64,000 nt of DNA, taken from contig NZ_ABCK01000018.1 in assembly GCF_000170755.1 (NCBI RefSeq), forward strand, positions 51,433 through 115,432, read 5' to 3'. The notes below the pieces were generated by a model. That model worked only from the letters and a program-made list of their open reading frames with translations. It did no database searches and was not told the origin of the DNA. A program made the position numbers and the translations under genes. Of the stretch, positions 40,218 through 48,178 are shown in pieces (position 1 is the first letter of the stretch; every line of letters begins with the position of its first letter). This DNA comes from Lentisphaera araneosa HTCC2155. Its GTDB lineage: Bacteria; Verrucomicrobiota; Lentisphaeria; Lentisphaerales; Lentisphaeraceae.

Positions 40218-41585
40218 ATGAAAATTTTTATTACGATATGTTTTTTGTCACTTACCATTTTAGGAGATTCAAAAATGTTAAAAATAAATAGTTTTGATAG
40301 CGTCATTCAACAAATGGATGTGGCTGAAACTACTGAAGATCTTTTATTAATGCATAAAGATTATTATTCTTATTTAAGAAAAAATTACTTATCTAAAAAA
40401 ACTTTAACCTCTACTGAATTAGAAAATATGAAGGACTTTTTTTCGGCAGAAAAATTATTTTTTATTATGGAGAGATATAAAACAAAGATAAAAGATTATA
40501 GGAAAAAAAATAAAGATCAGTATTACGAATTAAGACAAAAAGGCCTTTCGTTTTTAGATAATTATGCGCTTAAATTAAAACGTGTAGTGGAAACAACTGG
40601 GAAGCCACTGTCAACATGGAATGATCCTCAACTATTACATGGATTGTTTTATAAAGCTCCTCCCACTGAAGAGATGCTCAAAGCTGAGCAAGAATTTGAA
40701 GCTCGAAGAAAAGCCGAGAAAGATTATTTGGTATCGCTAAAATCACGGGGGATTAGACCAGTAGCAGATAAGCTTTTGCATGAGATTGGTTTATACCCAG
40801 ACGAACCAGGCTTTAGGTCACTTTCATATCAGGAGTATGCTCAAGTTTACTTACAAGCGATTAAAGAGAATAATGAAGCTCAGCTTGAGTATATGTTACA
40901 ATACAAGTTTGTTAAAGAGTTTTACGCTGACCTTCGTCGTTTACTAAAGTATTACAAAATCCGTTTGAAAAAAGATGAGTTTATTGAGCTTTACAGTAAA
41001 ATAGGTGTTCTTCTTCAACCCTTTGAAAAAATAGTTATTAAACAAAGTCTTGTTGAAGCTAAAAAAGCTTCTGACTGGAAAAAAGAAGAGTTTGAAAAGC
41101 GTAAGTTGCAAATTCGTAAGGATGATAGAAATAAACCTAAAAGAGTTAGTACAGATCTTGATCGCCAACGAATAGCGCAAGAATTAAAACGTTTAGAACA
41201 AGTTCTTGAGTCAGGTGACAAAGATCAAATAGCTTCAGCTTTATTTTTTGGTTATGGTATCCATTATCCAAATGCTCAACAACAGATGAAAAAAGCGATT
41301 TTAAAAGACTGGTCAAATTTAGAAGCTCAAAACTTTTTAGAGGTTTTAATTAAAACTCTAAAAACGGTTCAAAATGATGCTCGTAATCACTTCGTATTTG
41401 AAAATGGCGATTTTGTATTGTTTATGCCAAAATCGGATTGGCCTACAGAAAAGCGAAACAAGGACCAGGAATGGCTTACAATAAAGGGAGTTCACTTACG
41501 TTACGATAAAGAAGCTGATCGTTATTACTTAGATAAAACAGCGGAATACCGTAACTCCATGTCCTACTTAGTGGAATTTAAATAA
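40218..41585 (+). CDS. Unrecognised protein with basic coiled-coil-rich sequence
   Basis: 455 residues from the ATG at 40218, or 436 from the ATG at 40275. The longer form starts MKIFITICFLSLTILG, a plausible signal peptide, but lacks a Shine-Dalgarno sequence. The inner ATG has AGGAG 8 bases upstream, so it may be the true start and the product cytoplasmic. The protein is very rich in Lys, Glu and Tyr and largely helical; charged stretches at about 155-175 and 285-330 look like coiled coil. No family is recognised. The AT content is higher than that of neighbours. The next gene overlaps by one base (TAATG). Confidence 0.65.
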   Translation: MKIFITICFLSLTILGDSKMLKINSFDSVIQQMDVAETTEDLLLMHKDYYSYLRKNYLSKKTLTSTELENMKDFFSAEKLFFIMERYKTKIKDYRKKNKDQYYELRQKGLSFLDNYALKLKRVVETTGKPLSTWNDPQLLHGLFYKAPPTEEMLKAEQEFEARRKAEKDYLVSLKSRGIRPVADKLLHEIGLYPDEPGFRSLSYQEYAQVYLQAIKENNEAQLEYMLQYKFVKEFYADLRRLLKYYKIRLKKDEFIELYSKIGVLLQPFEKIVIKQSLVEAKKASDWKKEEFEKRKLQIRKDDRNKPKRVSTDLDRQRIAQELKRLEQVLESGDKDQIASALFFGYGIHYPNAQQQMKKAILKDWSNLEAQNFLEVLIKTLKTVQNDARNHFVFENGDFVLFMPKSDWPTEKRNKDQEWLTIKGVHLRYDKEADRYYLDKTAEYRNSMSYLVEFK

Positions 41586-41944
41586 TGTATAACCTCGATG
41601 TCGCCTTGTTAAAACTTTTAAGTTTTTATCGTAAAGCTGATCATGATTATGTTTTAGAGAAATTATCAAACTTTACAAAATTTGCTCACCACGATATTGA
41701 CGAAATCTTATACCTAGCAAAATCTTTTCTGAAATCAGCAGTGTTTTTAGACCTTTCTCGCCATACATACACATTACAAAGTGAACAAGTAGTAGGTCGG
41801 GAATTTGCGGACATCGCAACATTTCATGATCTAAGCGAAGAAGATATTTGTTATTTCACAACAGAAGCACTCAAAATCGTCAATGTTTGGAGTCTAAATA
41901 AGAAACTAGATTTTCTTAGAAGTTTCTCTGACTTCAATAAATAA
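41585..41944 (+). CDS. Small unrecognised protein, coupled to the preceding gene
   Basis: 119 residues, with no signal peptide or membrane segment. The ATG shares a base with the stop of the 455-residue gene (TAATG), so the two are translated together. The sequence is mostly helical (AHHDIDEILYLAKSFLKSA, ICYFTTEALKIVNVW). I cannot assign a family. It may act as partner of the upstream product. The palindromic repeat cluster starts about 35 bases after its stop. Confidence 0.6.
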   Translation: MYNLDVALLKLLSFYRKADHDYVLEKLSNFTKFAHHDIDEILYLAKSFLKSAVFLDLSRHTYTLQSEQVVGREFADIATFHDLSEEDICYFTTEALKIVNVWSLNKKLDFLRSFSDFNK

Positions 41945-41978
41945 TTTTTGAACTTAGAATATGGTGTTTTCGGTGCTA

Positions 41979-42029
41979 ATTGAATGCCGAAGGCATGTTA
42001 TAACTTAGCCCAAAGGCGTGAGCCTTGGG
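41979..42029. repeat. Intact copy of the 51-bp composite palindromic repeat
   Basis: Contains ATGCCgaaGGCAT at 41984-41996 and CCCAAAGGC-gtga-GCCTTGGG at 42009-42029, joined by GTTATAACTTAG. The same 51 bases occur again but are split by the group II intron: 42152-42175 and 44085-44111. This copy therefore shows the empty target site. Confidence 0.92.
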
Positions 42030-42051
42030 TTTATAAATCCCCAAAAAATAA

Positions 42052-42152
42052 GAGAATGCCAAGGGCATGGTATAGAGCCCTATGCCGTACCTTCGGCACT
42101 CACGATAATTTGGATTCATGATTCCATAGCACTGCCGTGCCTTCGGCACTCA
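42052..42152. repeat. Further palindromic units of the repeat cluster
   Basis: GCCGTACCTTCGGCACTCA at 42084-42102 and GCCGTGCCTTCGGCACTCA at 42134-42152 differ by one base; each is a hairpin with a C-T-T-C-type loop. A variant GAATGCCAAGGGCATGGTATA lies at 42054. They form a cluster of REP-like units in non-coding DNA between 41945 and the intron. Confidence 0.85.
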
Positions 42153-42175
42153 TTGAATGCCGAAGGCATGTTATA

Positions 42176-44084
42176 GTACGCCTATGCGTACACAACATCA
42201 GCGAGGTGAAAGACCTCGTCAGGGTTGACCGTCAGCCCTGTAGTCGAAGTCAACTGCGTCGTTGTGAAACGGGGTGGGTAGTAGGGCCTAGACGAAATAT
42301 CAGTCCGTAGGATGACGAACGCGTTTCGGCCGGTCAGGGTGTCGAGCCTGCTATATCATGGCGAAGACCAGAGAGTGGGAGGAAGAGCTGCGTAGCCTGA
42401 GGGCGAAGTAAGCCAACTGCTCAAGTTATACACGCTGAAGAAAGGCGGAAAGAAAAGCGGTGTATAGACGCTGACAGGTGTTTGGTGACGGAATGGTGTG
42501 AAGGTGTTGTGGATCAAGTAGGGAGACCTGTGTGGGCAGTACGGATTAATCCGCCACGCAGGAGTCAGAGCCCTCATAGTAGCGATGAAGGTGGTGAAAG
42601 TCACTGGAGCAAAGGGGGGCAGGAAGGTGAAACTGAGAAGAAAAGAATAGAAGGAATATAAGAATGTCAGAAATGGCTAAACAAATATTAGGACGAGATG
42701 AACGCTTTGTTGAAATACAAGCGTGGGCGTCACCTTCTGTCTGGACGGATCAGATGCTGAAAACTCTTCATAGAGGAGTTGAAAGAGGCAAGTGGTACAG
42801 CTTATCAGATAAGCTGATGCGTAAGAATAATATTATGGAGGCTTGGGAGAAAGTGTGTTCAAATAAGGGCAAACATGGAGTGGACATGGTATCAATCGAG
42901 CGCTACGAATCAGAGCTGGAGTATAATAATGCTAAGCTTCTCGAAGAACTGCAAGATGGAAGGTATGATCCCAGTGCAGTGCGCCGAGTGGAAATCCCAA
43001 AAGGTGATGGTCGAAAGACCAGACCTCTGGGAATACCCACAGTGCGTGATCGAGTAGTTCAAACAGCTCTGAAACATGTGATAGAGCCGATATTCGATAT
43101 CGACTTCTCGCCCTACAGTTTTGGATTTCGTCCAAAGCTGGGTTGCAAGGATGCACTTAGACGAGTGAATGAATTGTTAAAGCAGGGCTATCTCTATGTT
43201 ATGGATGCCGACATCCAAAGCTACTTCGATACTATACCACATGAGAAACTCATGAGTCGAGTCAAGGAAAAGATCATTGATGGTAAAATTCTTGATCTGA
43301 TCGAACAATTCCTCAAAGCCAATATCTTTGATGGTCTCAAGCATTGGGAACCTGAAGAAGGTACACCGCAGGGAGGAATTATCAGTCCTCTGTTAGCAAA
43401 TATCTATCTTGATCCCTTTGATCACAAGATGACCGAGGCTGGATTCGAGATAGTGCGCTATGCAGACGATTTCCTGATCATGTGTAAAAGTAAAGAATCA
43501 GCCAAAAGGGCATTGCGCAAAACGCGAAGGTGGATGAAAGCCAATGGGCTGAAACTTCATCCAGAAAAAACGCGAATTGCCGACATGACAGAGAAGTGCG
43601 AGTACTTCGAGTTTCTCGGATACCATTTCGAGAGAACGCGAAATACACATCGCATTAAACGTTGGCCAAGGAAGCAGAGCCTGAAGAAATGCAAAGATGC
43701 CATACGCAAGAAAACGAGGAGAAGCAATAAGGACTCAATAGAGGACATAATTGCTTACCTTCGGCCAAATCTTGTCGGATGGTATCAATACTTCAAGCAC
43801 TCCACTGTGTATGCAATGCGAGGTATAGATGAATTTACACGCAGAAGACTGCGCAGCATTATAGCCAAATATAATCGCAAGAAAGGTTCTCATCGCATGA
43901 TTGATACTCGTAAATACAATAAAGCCTACTTTACAGATCTAGGCTTCTTTTCACTGGAAGAAGCTTGGAAACTGGAATTTCAGTCTCTTCGGAGTAAGCA
44001 CTGACTGGAGAGCCGTATGCGGGAGAACCGCACGTACGGTTCGGAAGGAGGGGAGACTCCGCAAGGAGTCTTCCCTACCCTTAT
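42176..44084 (+). mobile_element. Group II intron, complete, 1909 bp
   Basis: A self-splicing retroelement. The 5' end is GTACGCC at 42176, close to the usual GTGCG. Domain I sequences follow, including a GGGAGACCTGTGTGG stretch near 42520. The reverse transcriptase gene sits in domain IV. Domain V is GAGCCGTATGCGG to CGGTTC at 44010-44042, with the catalytic AGC, and domain VI follows with GGGGAGACTCC-gcaa-GGAGTCTTCCC and the branch-point A in CCTACCC, 7 bases before the end CCCTTAT at 44084. Ends were fixed by the uninterrupted copy of the target at 41979-42029: removing the intron restores exactly the same 51 bases. It lies downstream of small hairpins, in intergenic repeats. No damage is seen, so it may be active. 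Confidence 0.92.
42664..44004 (+). CDS. ltrA: Group II intron reverse transcriptase/maturase
   Basis: 446 residues. The reverse transcriptase core spans about 95-330: PKGDGRKTRPLGIPTVRDRV (112-131), YSFGFRPKLGCKDAL, DADIQSYFDTI with the first catalytic Asp, TPQGGIISPLLANIYL (234-249) and the active-site YADD (266-269). The maturase (X) domain lies at about 350-446 with YLRPNLVGWYQYFKHS. No HNH endonuclease domain is visible, so it would rely on reverse splicing into single-stranded or nicked DNA. It helps the intron splice and copies it into DNA at new sites. AAGGAA precedes the ATG. The stop falls 5 bases before domain V. Confidence 0.95.
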   Translation: MSEMAKQILGRDERFVEIQAWASPSVWTDQMLKTLHRGVERGKWYSLSDKLMRKNNIMEAWEKVCSNKGKHGVDMVSIERYESELEYNNAKLLEELQDGRYDPSAVRRVEIPKGDGRKTRPLGIPTVRDRVVQTALKHVIEPIFDIDFSPYSFGFRPKLGCKDALRRVNELLKQGYLYVMDADIQSYFDTIPHEKLMSRVKEKIIDGKILDLIEQFLKANIFDGLKHWEPEEGTPQGGIISPLLANIYLDPFDHKMTEAGFEIVRYADDFLIMCKSKESAKRALRKTRRWMKANGLKLHPEKTRIADMTEKCEYFEFLGYHFERTRNTHRIKRWPRKQSLKKCKDAIRKKTRRSNKDSIEDIIAYLRPNLVGWYQYFKHSTVYAMRGIDEFTRRRLRSIIAKYNRKKGSHRMIDTRKYNKAYFTDLGFFSLEEAWKLEFQSLRSKH

Positions 44085-44131
44085 ACTTAGCCCAAAGGCG
44101 TGAGCCTTGGGGTAATGATGTAAGAGGCAAT

Positions 44132-44166
44132 AAAAAAAGCCACCGGGTTTAAGCGGTGGCTTTTTT
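44132..44166. terminator. Bidirectional terminator between intron flank and htpG
   Basis: GCCACCG 44139-44145, loop GGTTTAAG, CGGTGGC 44154-44160, with A-run 44132-44138 and T-run 44161-44166. It works for htpG on the minus strand and can stop transcription entering from the intron side. Confidence 0.92.
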
Positions 44167-44184
44167 AGTTAAGTTCGGAAGAGC

Positions 44185-46077
44185 TTAGATAGCTTTTGAC
44201 ATGAACTTAGTGATTAAGGCGGTGAAGCGTGCAGGGTCCTTGATCGCAGAACCTTCGTTGAGAAGGGCTTGATCGTAGAGCAGAGTTGCACAATCTTTGA
44301 GATCTTCAGAACCCGCATCTTTGTCAGCTTCCTTGAGCATGTGCTGAACAATGACGTGATCTTTATTGAGCTCAAGCGTACGCTTCTGATGAGGGATGTC
44401 TTGGTTCATGGCCTTGAAGATGTTCTCCATGTTAACGCCCATGCCATTTTCGTCAGCAACTAAGCAGCAAGGAGAATCAGTAAGACGGCTAGAGAAACGA
44501 ACTTCTTTGATGTCTTCGTCGAGAACTTTTTGAATGGATTCGAGAGGAGTTTTGAAGTTTTCGTTTTCTTTCTCGAGCTCTTCTTTTTCTTTCTCGTCGA
44601 GATCAAGATCGCCTTTAGCTACAGATTTGAGTGCTTTGCCATCGAACTCTGTGAGTGACTGAGTTACCCATTCGTCGATTGGATCGATGAAGAAGAGAAC
44701 TTCGTAACCTTTCTTTTTGAAAGCTTCGAGCTGAGGAGAGTTTTGAACTGCAGCACGACTTAAGCCAGTGATGTAGTAAATCTCTTTTTGATCTTCAGGC
44801 ATGCGCTTAACGTAGTCGTCGAGGCTTGTGAATTTACCTGCTTCCGTAGAAGAAGATTCGAAAACGAGGAGCTCAGTGAGCTTGTCTTTGTTTTCCCAGT
44901 CGTTGCTGATGCCTTCTTTGATTACTTTACCAAACTCAGCCCAGAACTTGCTGTACTTATCGAAATCTTTATTTTTCGTCTTCTTAAGAGTGGAGATAAC
45001 TTTTTTGACGATATTTTTGCGAATGGTGCGAATAACGCGGTCTTCTTGGAGGATCTCACGAGAGACATTGAGTGGGAGGTCAGCTGAGTCAACGACACCC
45101 TTAACAAAGCGGAGGTAGTCAGGAACGAGCTCTTTGCAGTTGTCCATGATGAAAACGCGTTTCACATAGAGGCAAACACCCTTATTTTCTTGCTGCATGA
45201 ACATGTCGGAAGGCGCACGCTCAGGAATGAAAAGGAGTGAGTCAAACTCGAGGTTACCTTCGGCGCGGTAGTGAATGATTTCTGCAGGCTCTTGGTGATC
45301 GTGAGAAACGTGACGATAGAATTCGCTGTACTCTTCTTCAGTAACGTCAGATTTAGACTTGGTCCAAATAGCTTTCATTGAGTTGAGAGTTTCTTCTTCG
45401 ATTTTTACTTCTGGCTCAGAATCTTCATCAGCTTTTGGAAGAGTTTTCTCTACGTCCATGGTGATGGGGTAAGAGAGGAAGTCAGAATAAGTTTTGACGA
45501 TTTTACGAATTTTCCATTCTTCGAGGAATTCTTCTGCGTCTTCTTTGAGGTGAAGAACGATCTTAGTACCGTGTTCCGCGAGATCAGTTTTTTCGATTGT
45601 GTAGGAACCCGTTCCTTCTGAGTGCCAGTGAACACCTTCGCTAGCATCAACAGCTGCGCTACGTGTGTAGACGTCAACTTTGTCGGCAACCATGAAAGCT
45701 GAGTAGAAACCAACACCAAATTGACCAATGAGGTCAGGAGCGTTTTCTTCTTTGCTACTCTGGAGTTTTTCAACGAAAGACTTTGTTCCTGAGTGAGCAA
45801 TTGTACCGATGTTTTCTTCAACTTCGGCTTCAGTCATACCGACGCCATTGTCGATGACTGTGAAAGTCTTTTTATCTTTGTCGGCAATGAGTTTGATTTT
45901 GAGTTCGTCGCTCTCAACTGCAAGTGACTTATCGGAAAGTGAGTTGAAACGCACTTTGTCGATGGCATCGGAAGAGTTAGAAACGAGTTCGCGGAGGAAG
46001 ATATCGCGATTTGAGTAGAGTGAGTTGATAACGAGCTTGAGGAGCTCACTAACTTCTGTTTGGAATTGTTTTTCCAT
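44185..46077 (-). CDS. htpG: Molecular chaperone HtpG (Hsp90)
   Basis: 630 residues, standard for bacterial Hsp90. N-terminal ATPase domain with LRELVSNSSDAIDKVR (about 27-42), FTVIDNGVGMTEAE and GQFGVGFYSAFMVADKV. The middle domain has RVFIMDNCKELVPDYLRFV and VVDSADLPLNVSREIL with the catalytic Arg region. The C-terminal dimer domain has the acidic linker EKEKEELEKENENFK before it. It is a cytoplasmic ATP-driven chaperone for folding and protection of client proteins under stress. The gene stands alone. Inverted repeats about 90-130 bases upstream may govern its expression. No CIRCE element was seen. Confidence 0.97.
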   Translation of the reverse strand: MEKQFQTEVSELLKLVINSLYSNRDIFLRELVSNSSDAIDKVRFNSLSDKSLAVESDELKIKLIADKDKKTFTVIDNGVGMTEAEVEENIGTIAHSGTKSFVEKLQSSKEENAPDLIGQFGVGFYSAFMVADKVDVYTRSAAVDASEGVHWHSEGTGSYTIEKTDLAEHGTKIVLHLKEDAEEFLEEWKIRKIVKTYSDFLSYPITMDVEKTLPKADEDSEPEVKIEEETLNSMKAIWTKSKSDVTEEEYSEFYRHVSHDHQEPAEIIHYRAEGNLEFDSLLFIPERAPSDMFMQQENKGVCLYVKRVFIMDNCKELVPDYLRFVKGVVDSADLPLNVSREILQEDRVIRTIRKNIVKKVISTLKKTKNKDFDKYSKFWAEFGKVIKEGISNDWENKDKLTELLVFESSSTEAGKFTSLDDYVKRMPEDQKEIYYITGLSRAAVQNSPQLEAFKKKGYEVLFFIDPIDEWVTQSLTEFDGKALKSVAKGDLDLDEKEKEELEKENENFKTPLESIQKVLDEDIKEVRFSSRLTDSPCCLVADENGMGVNMENIFKAMNQDIPHQKRTLELNKDHVIVQHMLKEADKDAGSEDLKDCATLLYDQALLNEGSAIKDPARFTALITKFMSKAI

Positions 46078-46167
46078 TTGTGGATTTTCTCCTGTTTGTT
46101 ATTTTTTAAAAACAGGGAGAATATAGGCGGTGGGCAAGTCGACTCAAGGAGTTTTTAAGTACTTGCT

Positions 46168-46208
46168 GTGACAAAATTTGCGCCAATTTGTCACCACAAA
46201 TTGACGCA
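46168..46208. promoter_or_regulatory. Overlapping, mutually exclusive inverted repeats upstream of htpG
   Basis: Arm pair 1: GTGACAAAATT 46168-46178 with AATTTGTCAC 46185-46194 (one bulged A). Arm pair 2: TGCGCCAATTTG 46179-46190 with CAAATTGACGCA 46197-46208 (one mismatch). The shared AATTTG can pair to either side. The site is 91-131 bases before the htpG start codon and 19 bases beyond the mscS stop at 46227. It could be a repressor operator or an mRNA switch. There is no T-run, so it is not a simple terminator. Confidence 0.5.
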
Positions 46209-46226
46209 TGAGGCACAGAGCTTGCT

Positions 46227-47318
46227 TTAGCCTTGGATATTATAGAGTGTTTGAGTGGGGAAGGCGAACTCAAGTTTCTTTTCGTTGAAGCGCTTGAGGA
46301 CCTGTAAATTCATATCCGTTTGAGTCTGAGCAATATCTTCATCTTTAGTGATGTAATAGATGAACATGATATTGAGAGCGAAGTCGCCAAAACCATTAAA
46401 TGAGGTGATGACGTCTTCTTCAGTAGATTTATTTTTTGCCACGATATCTTTAAGGATCTCGATGGCTTCTTCGATTTGTTCGGGTTTTGTATCGTAGGTG
46501 AGTCCGAGGTTTAGAACAATTTTCCGGCTGGGTTCAATAGTGACGTTTTCGACTGCGGAACTCGCAAAAGTATTGTTCGGCATAGTGACGATGCGGCCTG
46601 CCAAAGTTTTGATACGCGTACTACGCACACCGATTTCAACTACGGTGCCATCGACGCCGTCGATTTGAATGCGATCACCCATTTTGAAGGGTTTATCAGT
46701 AAAGATTGTGAAGCCCCCAAAGACGTTTGCTACAGTATCTTTTGCGGCCATTGCAAGGGCTAAACCACCAATACCTAAGCCAGCGATCATAGCGCCGACA
46801 TCGTAGCCAGCATTATTTAAGCCAATGATGATCGCCACAATCCAGATGATTGAGCGCACGCCTTTACGAAGAACTGGAAGGAGTTGGTCATCGAGATCAT
46901 TTTCAGTTTTTTCTGCCCAGGGCTGAACAATGTTTTGATAAAAAGCTTCGAAAAAGCGCGTGATCAACCAAGCTGCTAGCAGGGTGACGACCATGGTGTA
47001 GGACTTGGCAATGACTCGTTCGAGCATGGCGGGGAGTTGCAGTAAGCTGAGTGAGAAATAAATGCCAGAAGCAATAAATGCCGCGACAATGGGTTCCTCT
47101 ATGAGGTCGACGATGAGATCGTCCAAGGTATTTTTTGTTTTTTGCGTAAGGGCTTTAACGAGTTTTGAGAAGACCCAATAAATGCTTTTGCCAAGGATGA
47201 CGCTGCCCAAGACAAAGCCGAGGCTTGTTAACCAAAGTGATACAGTATTGTTGTAGTAAGTTTTTTCCCAAAAGCTTCCAGCGGCTTCGGCTTGTGCAAT
47301 GATGCTATGCAAAGTCAT
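46227..47318 (-). CDS. Mechanosensitive ion channel, MscS family
   Basis: 363 residues. Membrane segments at about 30-50, 75-95, 103-122 and 150-180, the last being the pore helix with GAMIAGLGIGGLALAMAAKDTVANVFGG (Gly/Ala-rich, the MscS TM3 pattern). The beta domain starts with FKMGDRIQIDGVDGTVVEIG and continues with TLAGRIVTMPNNTFASSAVENV. It opens under membrane tension on hypo-osmotic shock and releases solutes. Longer than E. coli MscS (286) because of an N-terminal extension. It is monocistronic, between htpG and hisI on the same strand. Confidence 0.93.
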   Translation of the reverse strand: MTLHSIIAQAEAAGSFWEKTYYNNTVSLWLTSLGFVLGSVILGKSIYWVFSKLVKALTQKTKNTLDDLIVDLIEEPIVAAFIASGIYFSLSLLQLPAMLERVIAKSYTMVVTLLAAWLITRFFEAFYQNIVQPWAEKTENDLDDQLLPVLRKGVRSIIWIVAIIIGLNNAGYDVGAMIAGLGIGGLALAMAAKDTVANVFGGFTIFTDKPFKMGDRIQIDGVDGTVVEIGVRSTRIKTLAGRIVTMPNNTFASSAVENVTIEPSRKIVLNLGLTYDTKPEQIEEAIEILKDIVAKNKSTEEDVITSFNGFGDFALNIMFIYYITKDEDIAQTQTDMNLQVLKRFNEKKLEFAFPTQTLYNIQG

Positions 47319-47406
47319 GTTATCTCTCCTAATTAATTGGGATTAAGATACTACTTTTCAGCTATTTGCAATTTTGAAAGGTGAAAAACTTTTGTCAACT
47401 GGAGAC

Positions 47407-47440
47407 AAAAAAAGGTCATAAAGCAAAAAGCTTTATGACC
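47407..47440 (-). terminator. Terminator of the gshB-grx-bolA-grxD-hisI run
   Basis: GGTCATAAAGC 47414-47424, loop AAAAA, GCTTTATGACC 47430-47440. On the minus strand a T-run follows (A at 47407-47413). It lies 17 bases beyond the hisI stop. Confidence 0.92.
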
Positions 47441-47456
47441 ATGAAGAAAAAATAAT

Positions 47457-47852
47457 CTATTTCTTGTAGAGTTCGTCGGGGTCAATGAGGGGTTTAGAGT
47501 TTACACTGAAACCACCATCTTCATACTTGTTGTAGAAGCATGAGCGACGGCCTGTGTGGCAGGCAATGCCACCAATTTGCTCGATTTTGTAGATGATCGA
47601 GTCGCCATCACAATCTACGAGGATCTCTTTGATTTCTTGCCAGTTTCCCGACTCTTCACCTTTTTTCCAAAGCTTTGAGCGAGAACGTGACCAATAGCAG
47701 GCACGACCCGATTTGAGGGTCTCATCCCATGCAGCTTGGTTGACGTAGGCGAGCATGAGGATGTCTCCCGTTGCGGCATCTTGTGCCACAGCGGGAATGA
47801 GTCCTTCTTCAGATTTACTGAAGTCTGGAATAATATCGGGGATCTTAGACAT
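47457..47852 (-). CDS. hisI: Phosphoribosyl-AMP cyclohydrolase
   Basis: 131 residues, stand-alone HisI without the HisE domain. It opens the purine ring of phosphoribosyl-AMP, the third step of histidine synthesis, using zinc. Motifs are ILMLAYVNQAAWDETLKSGRACYWSRS (about 31-57, split into family blocks), VDCDGDSIIY with the Mg-binding Asp residues, and CHTGRRSCFY, which provides the zinc-binding Cys and His. It overlaps the glutaredoxin gene by one base (TAATG) and is the last gene before the terminator. Other his genes are absent here, so its place in a thiol/Fe-S cluster is unusual. Confidence 0.94.
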   Translation of the reverse strand: MSKIPDIIPDFSKSEEGLIPAVAQDAATGDILMLAYVNQAAWDETLKSGRACYWSRSRSKLWKKGEESGNWQEIKEILVDCDGDSIIYKIEQIGGIACHTGRRSCFYNKYEDGGFSVNSKPLIDPDELYKK

Positions 47853-48169
47853 TATTTTTTAGCTGAGTCAAGAACTTCCTGAAGTTCACCGTTTTCGTGA
47901 AGCTCCATGATGATGTCGCAACCACCAACGAGTTCGCCGTTCACAACGAGTTGTGGGAAAGTCGGCCATTCGAAGTAATCTTTTAAGCCTTGACGGAATT
48001 CTGGGTTTTCGAGGATGTTCATAGATGAGTATTCAACATCGTAGAAGCTGAGGATTTGAATAACAGTTTGTGAGAAACCGCATTGTGGCATTGCAGGAAC
48101 ACCCTTCATGAAAAGTTTAATTGGGTGAGCTTCGAGCTCAGCTTTAATTGTAGCGTTTATGTCAGACAT
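47852..48169 (-). CDS. grxD: Monothiol glutaredoxin (Grx4/GrxD type)
   Basis: 105 residues. KLFMKGVPAMPQCGFSQ (about 18-34) contains the CGFS active site, and the glutathione-binding WPTFPQLVVNGELVGGCDI follows. CGFS glutaredoxins hold a [2Fe-2S] cluster with glutathione and often pair with BolA proteins to deliver clusters or sense iron. A bolA gene is immediately upstream (9 bases), and a second glutaredoxin and glutathione synthase precede it, which supports this partnership. Confidence 0.95.
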   Translation of the reverse strand: MSDINATIKAELEAHPIKLFMKGVPAMPQCGFSQTVIQILSFYDVEYSSMNILENPEFRQGLKDYFEWPTFPQLVVNGELVGGCDIIMELHENGELQEVLDSAKK

Positions 48170-48178
48170 AAGTTTTCC

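Noticed and set aside
41979..42175. CRISPR array
   Set aside because: Repeats are hairpins of several types with irregular spacing and no unique spacers of constant length; no cas gene is present.
42664..44004. Reverse transcriptase of a diversity-generating retroelement, retron or defence system
   Set aside because: Intron domains V and VI follow directly, an X/maturase domain is present, and target-site comparison proves a group II intron. No template/variable repeat was seen.
46078..46226. CIRCE (HrcA operator) upstream of htpG
   Set aside because: The TTAGCACTC/GAGTGCTAA pattern is absent; the inverted repeats there have a different sequence.
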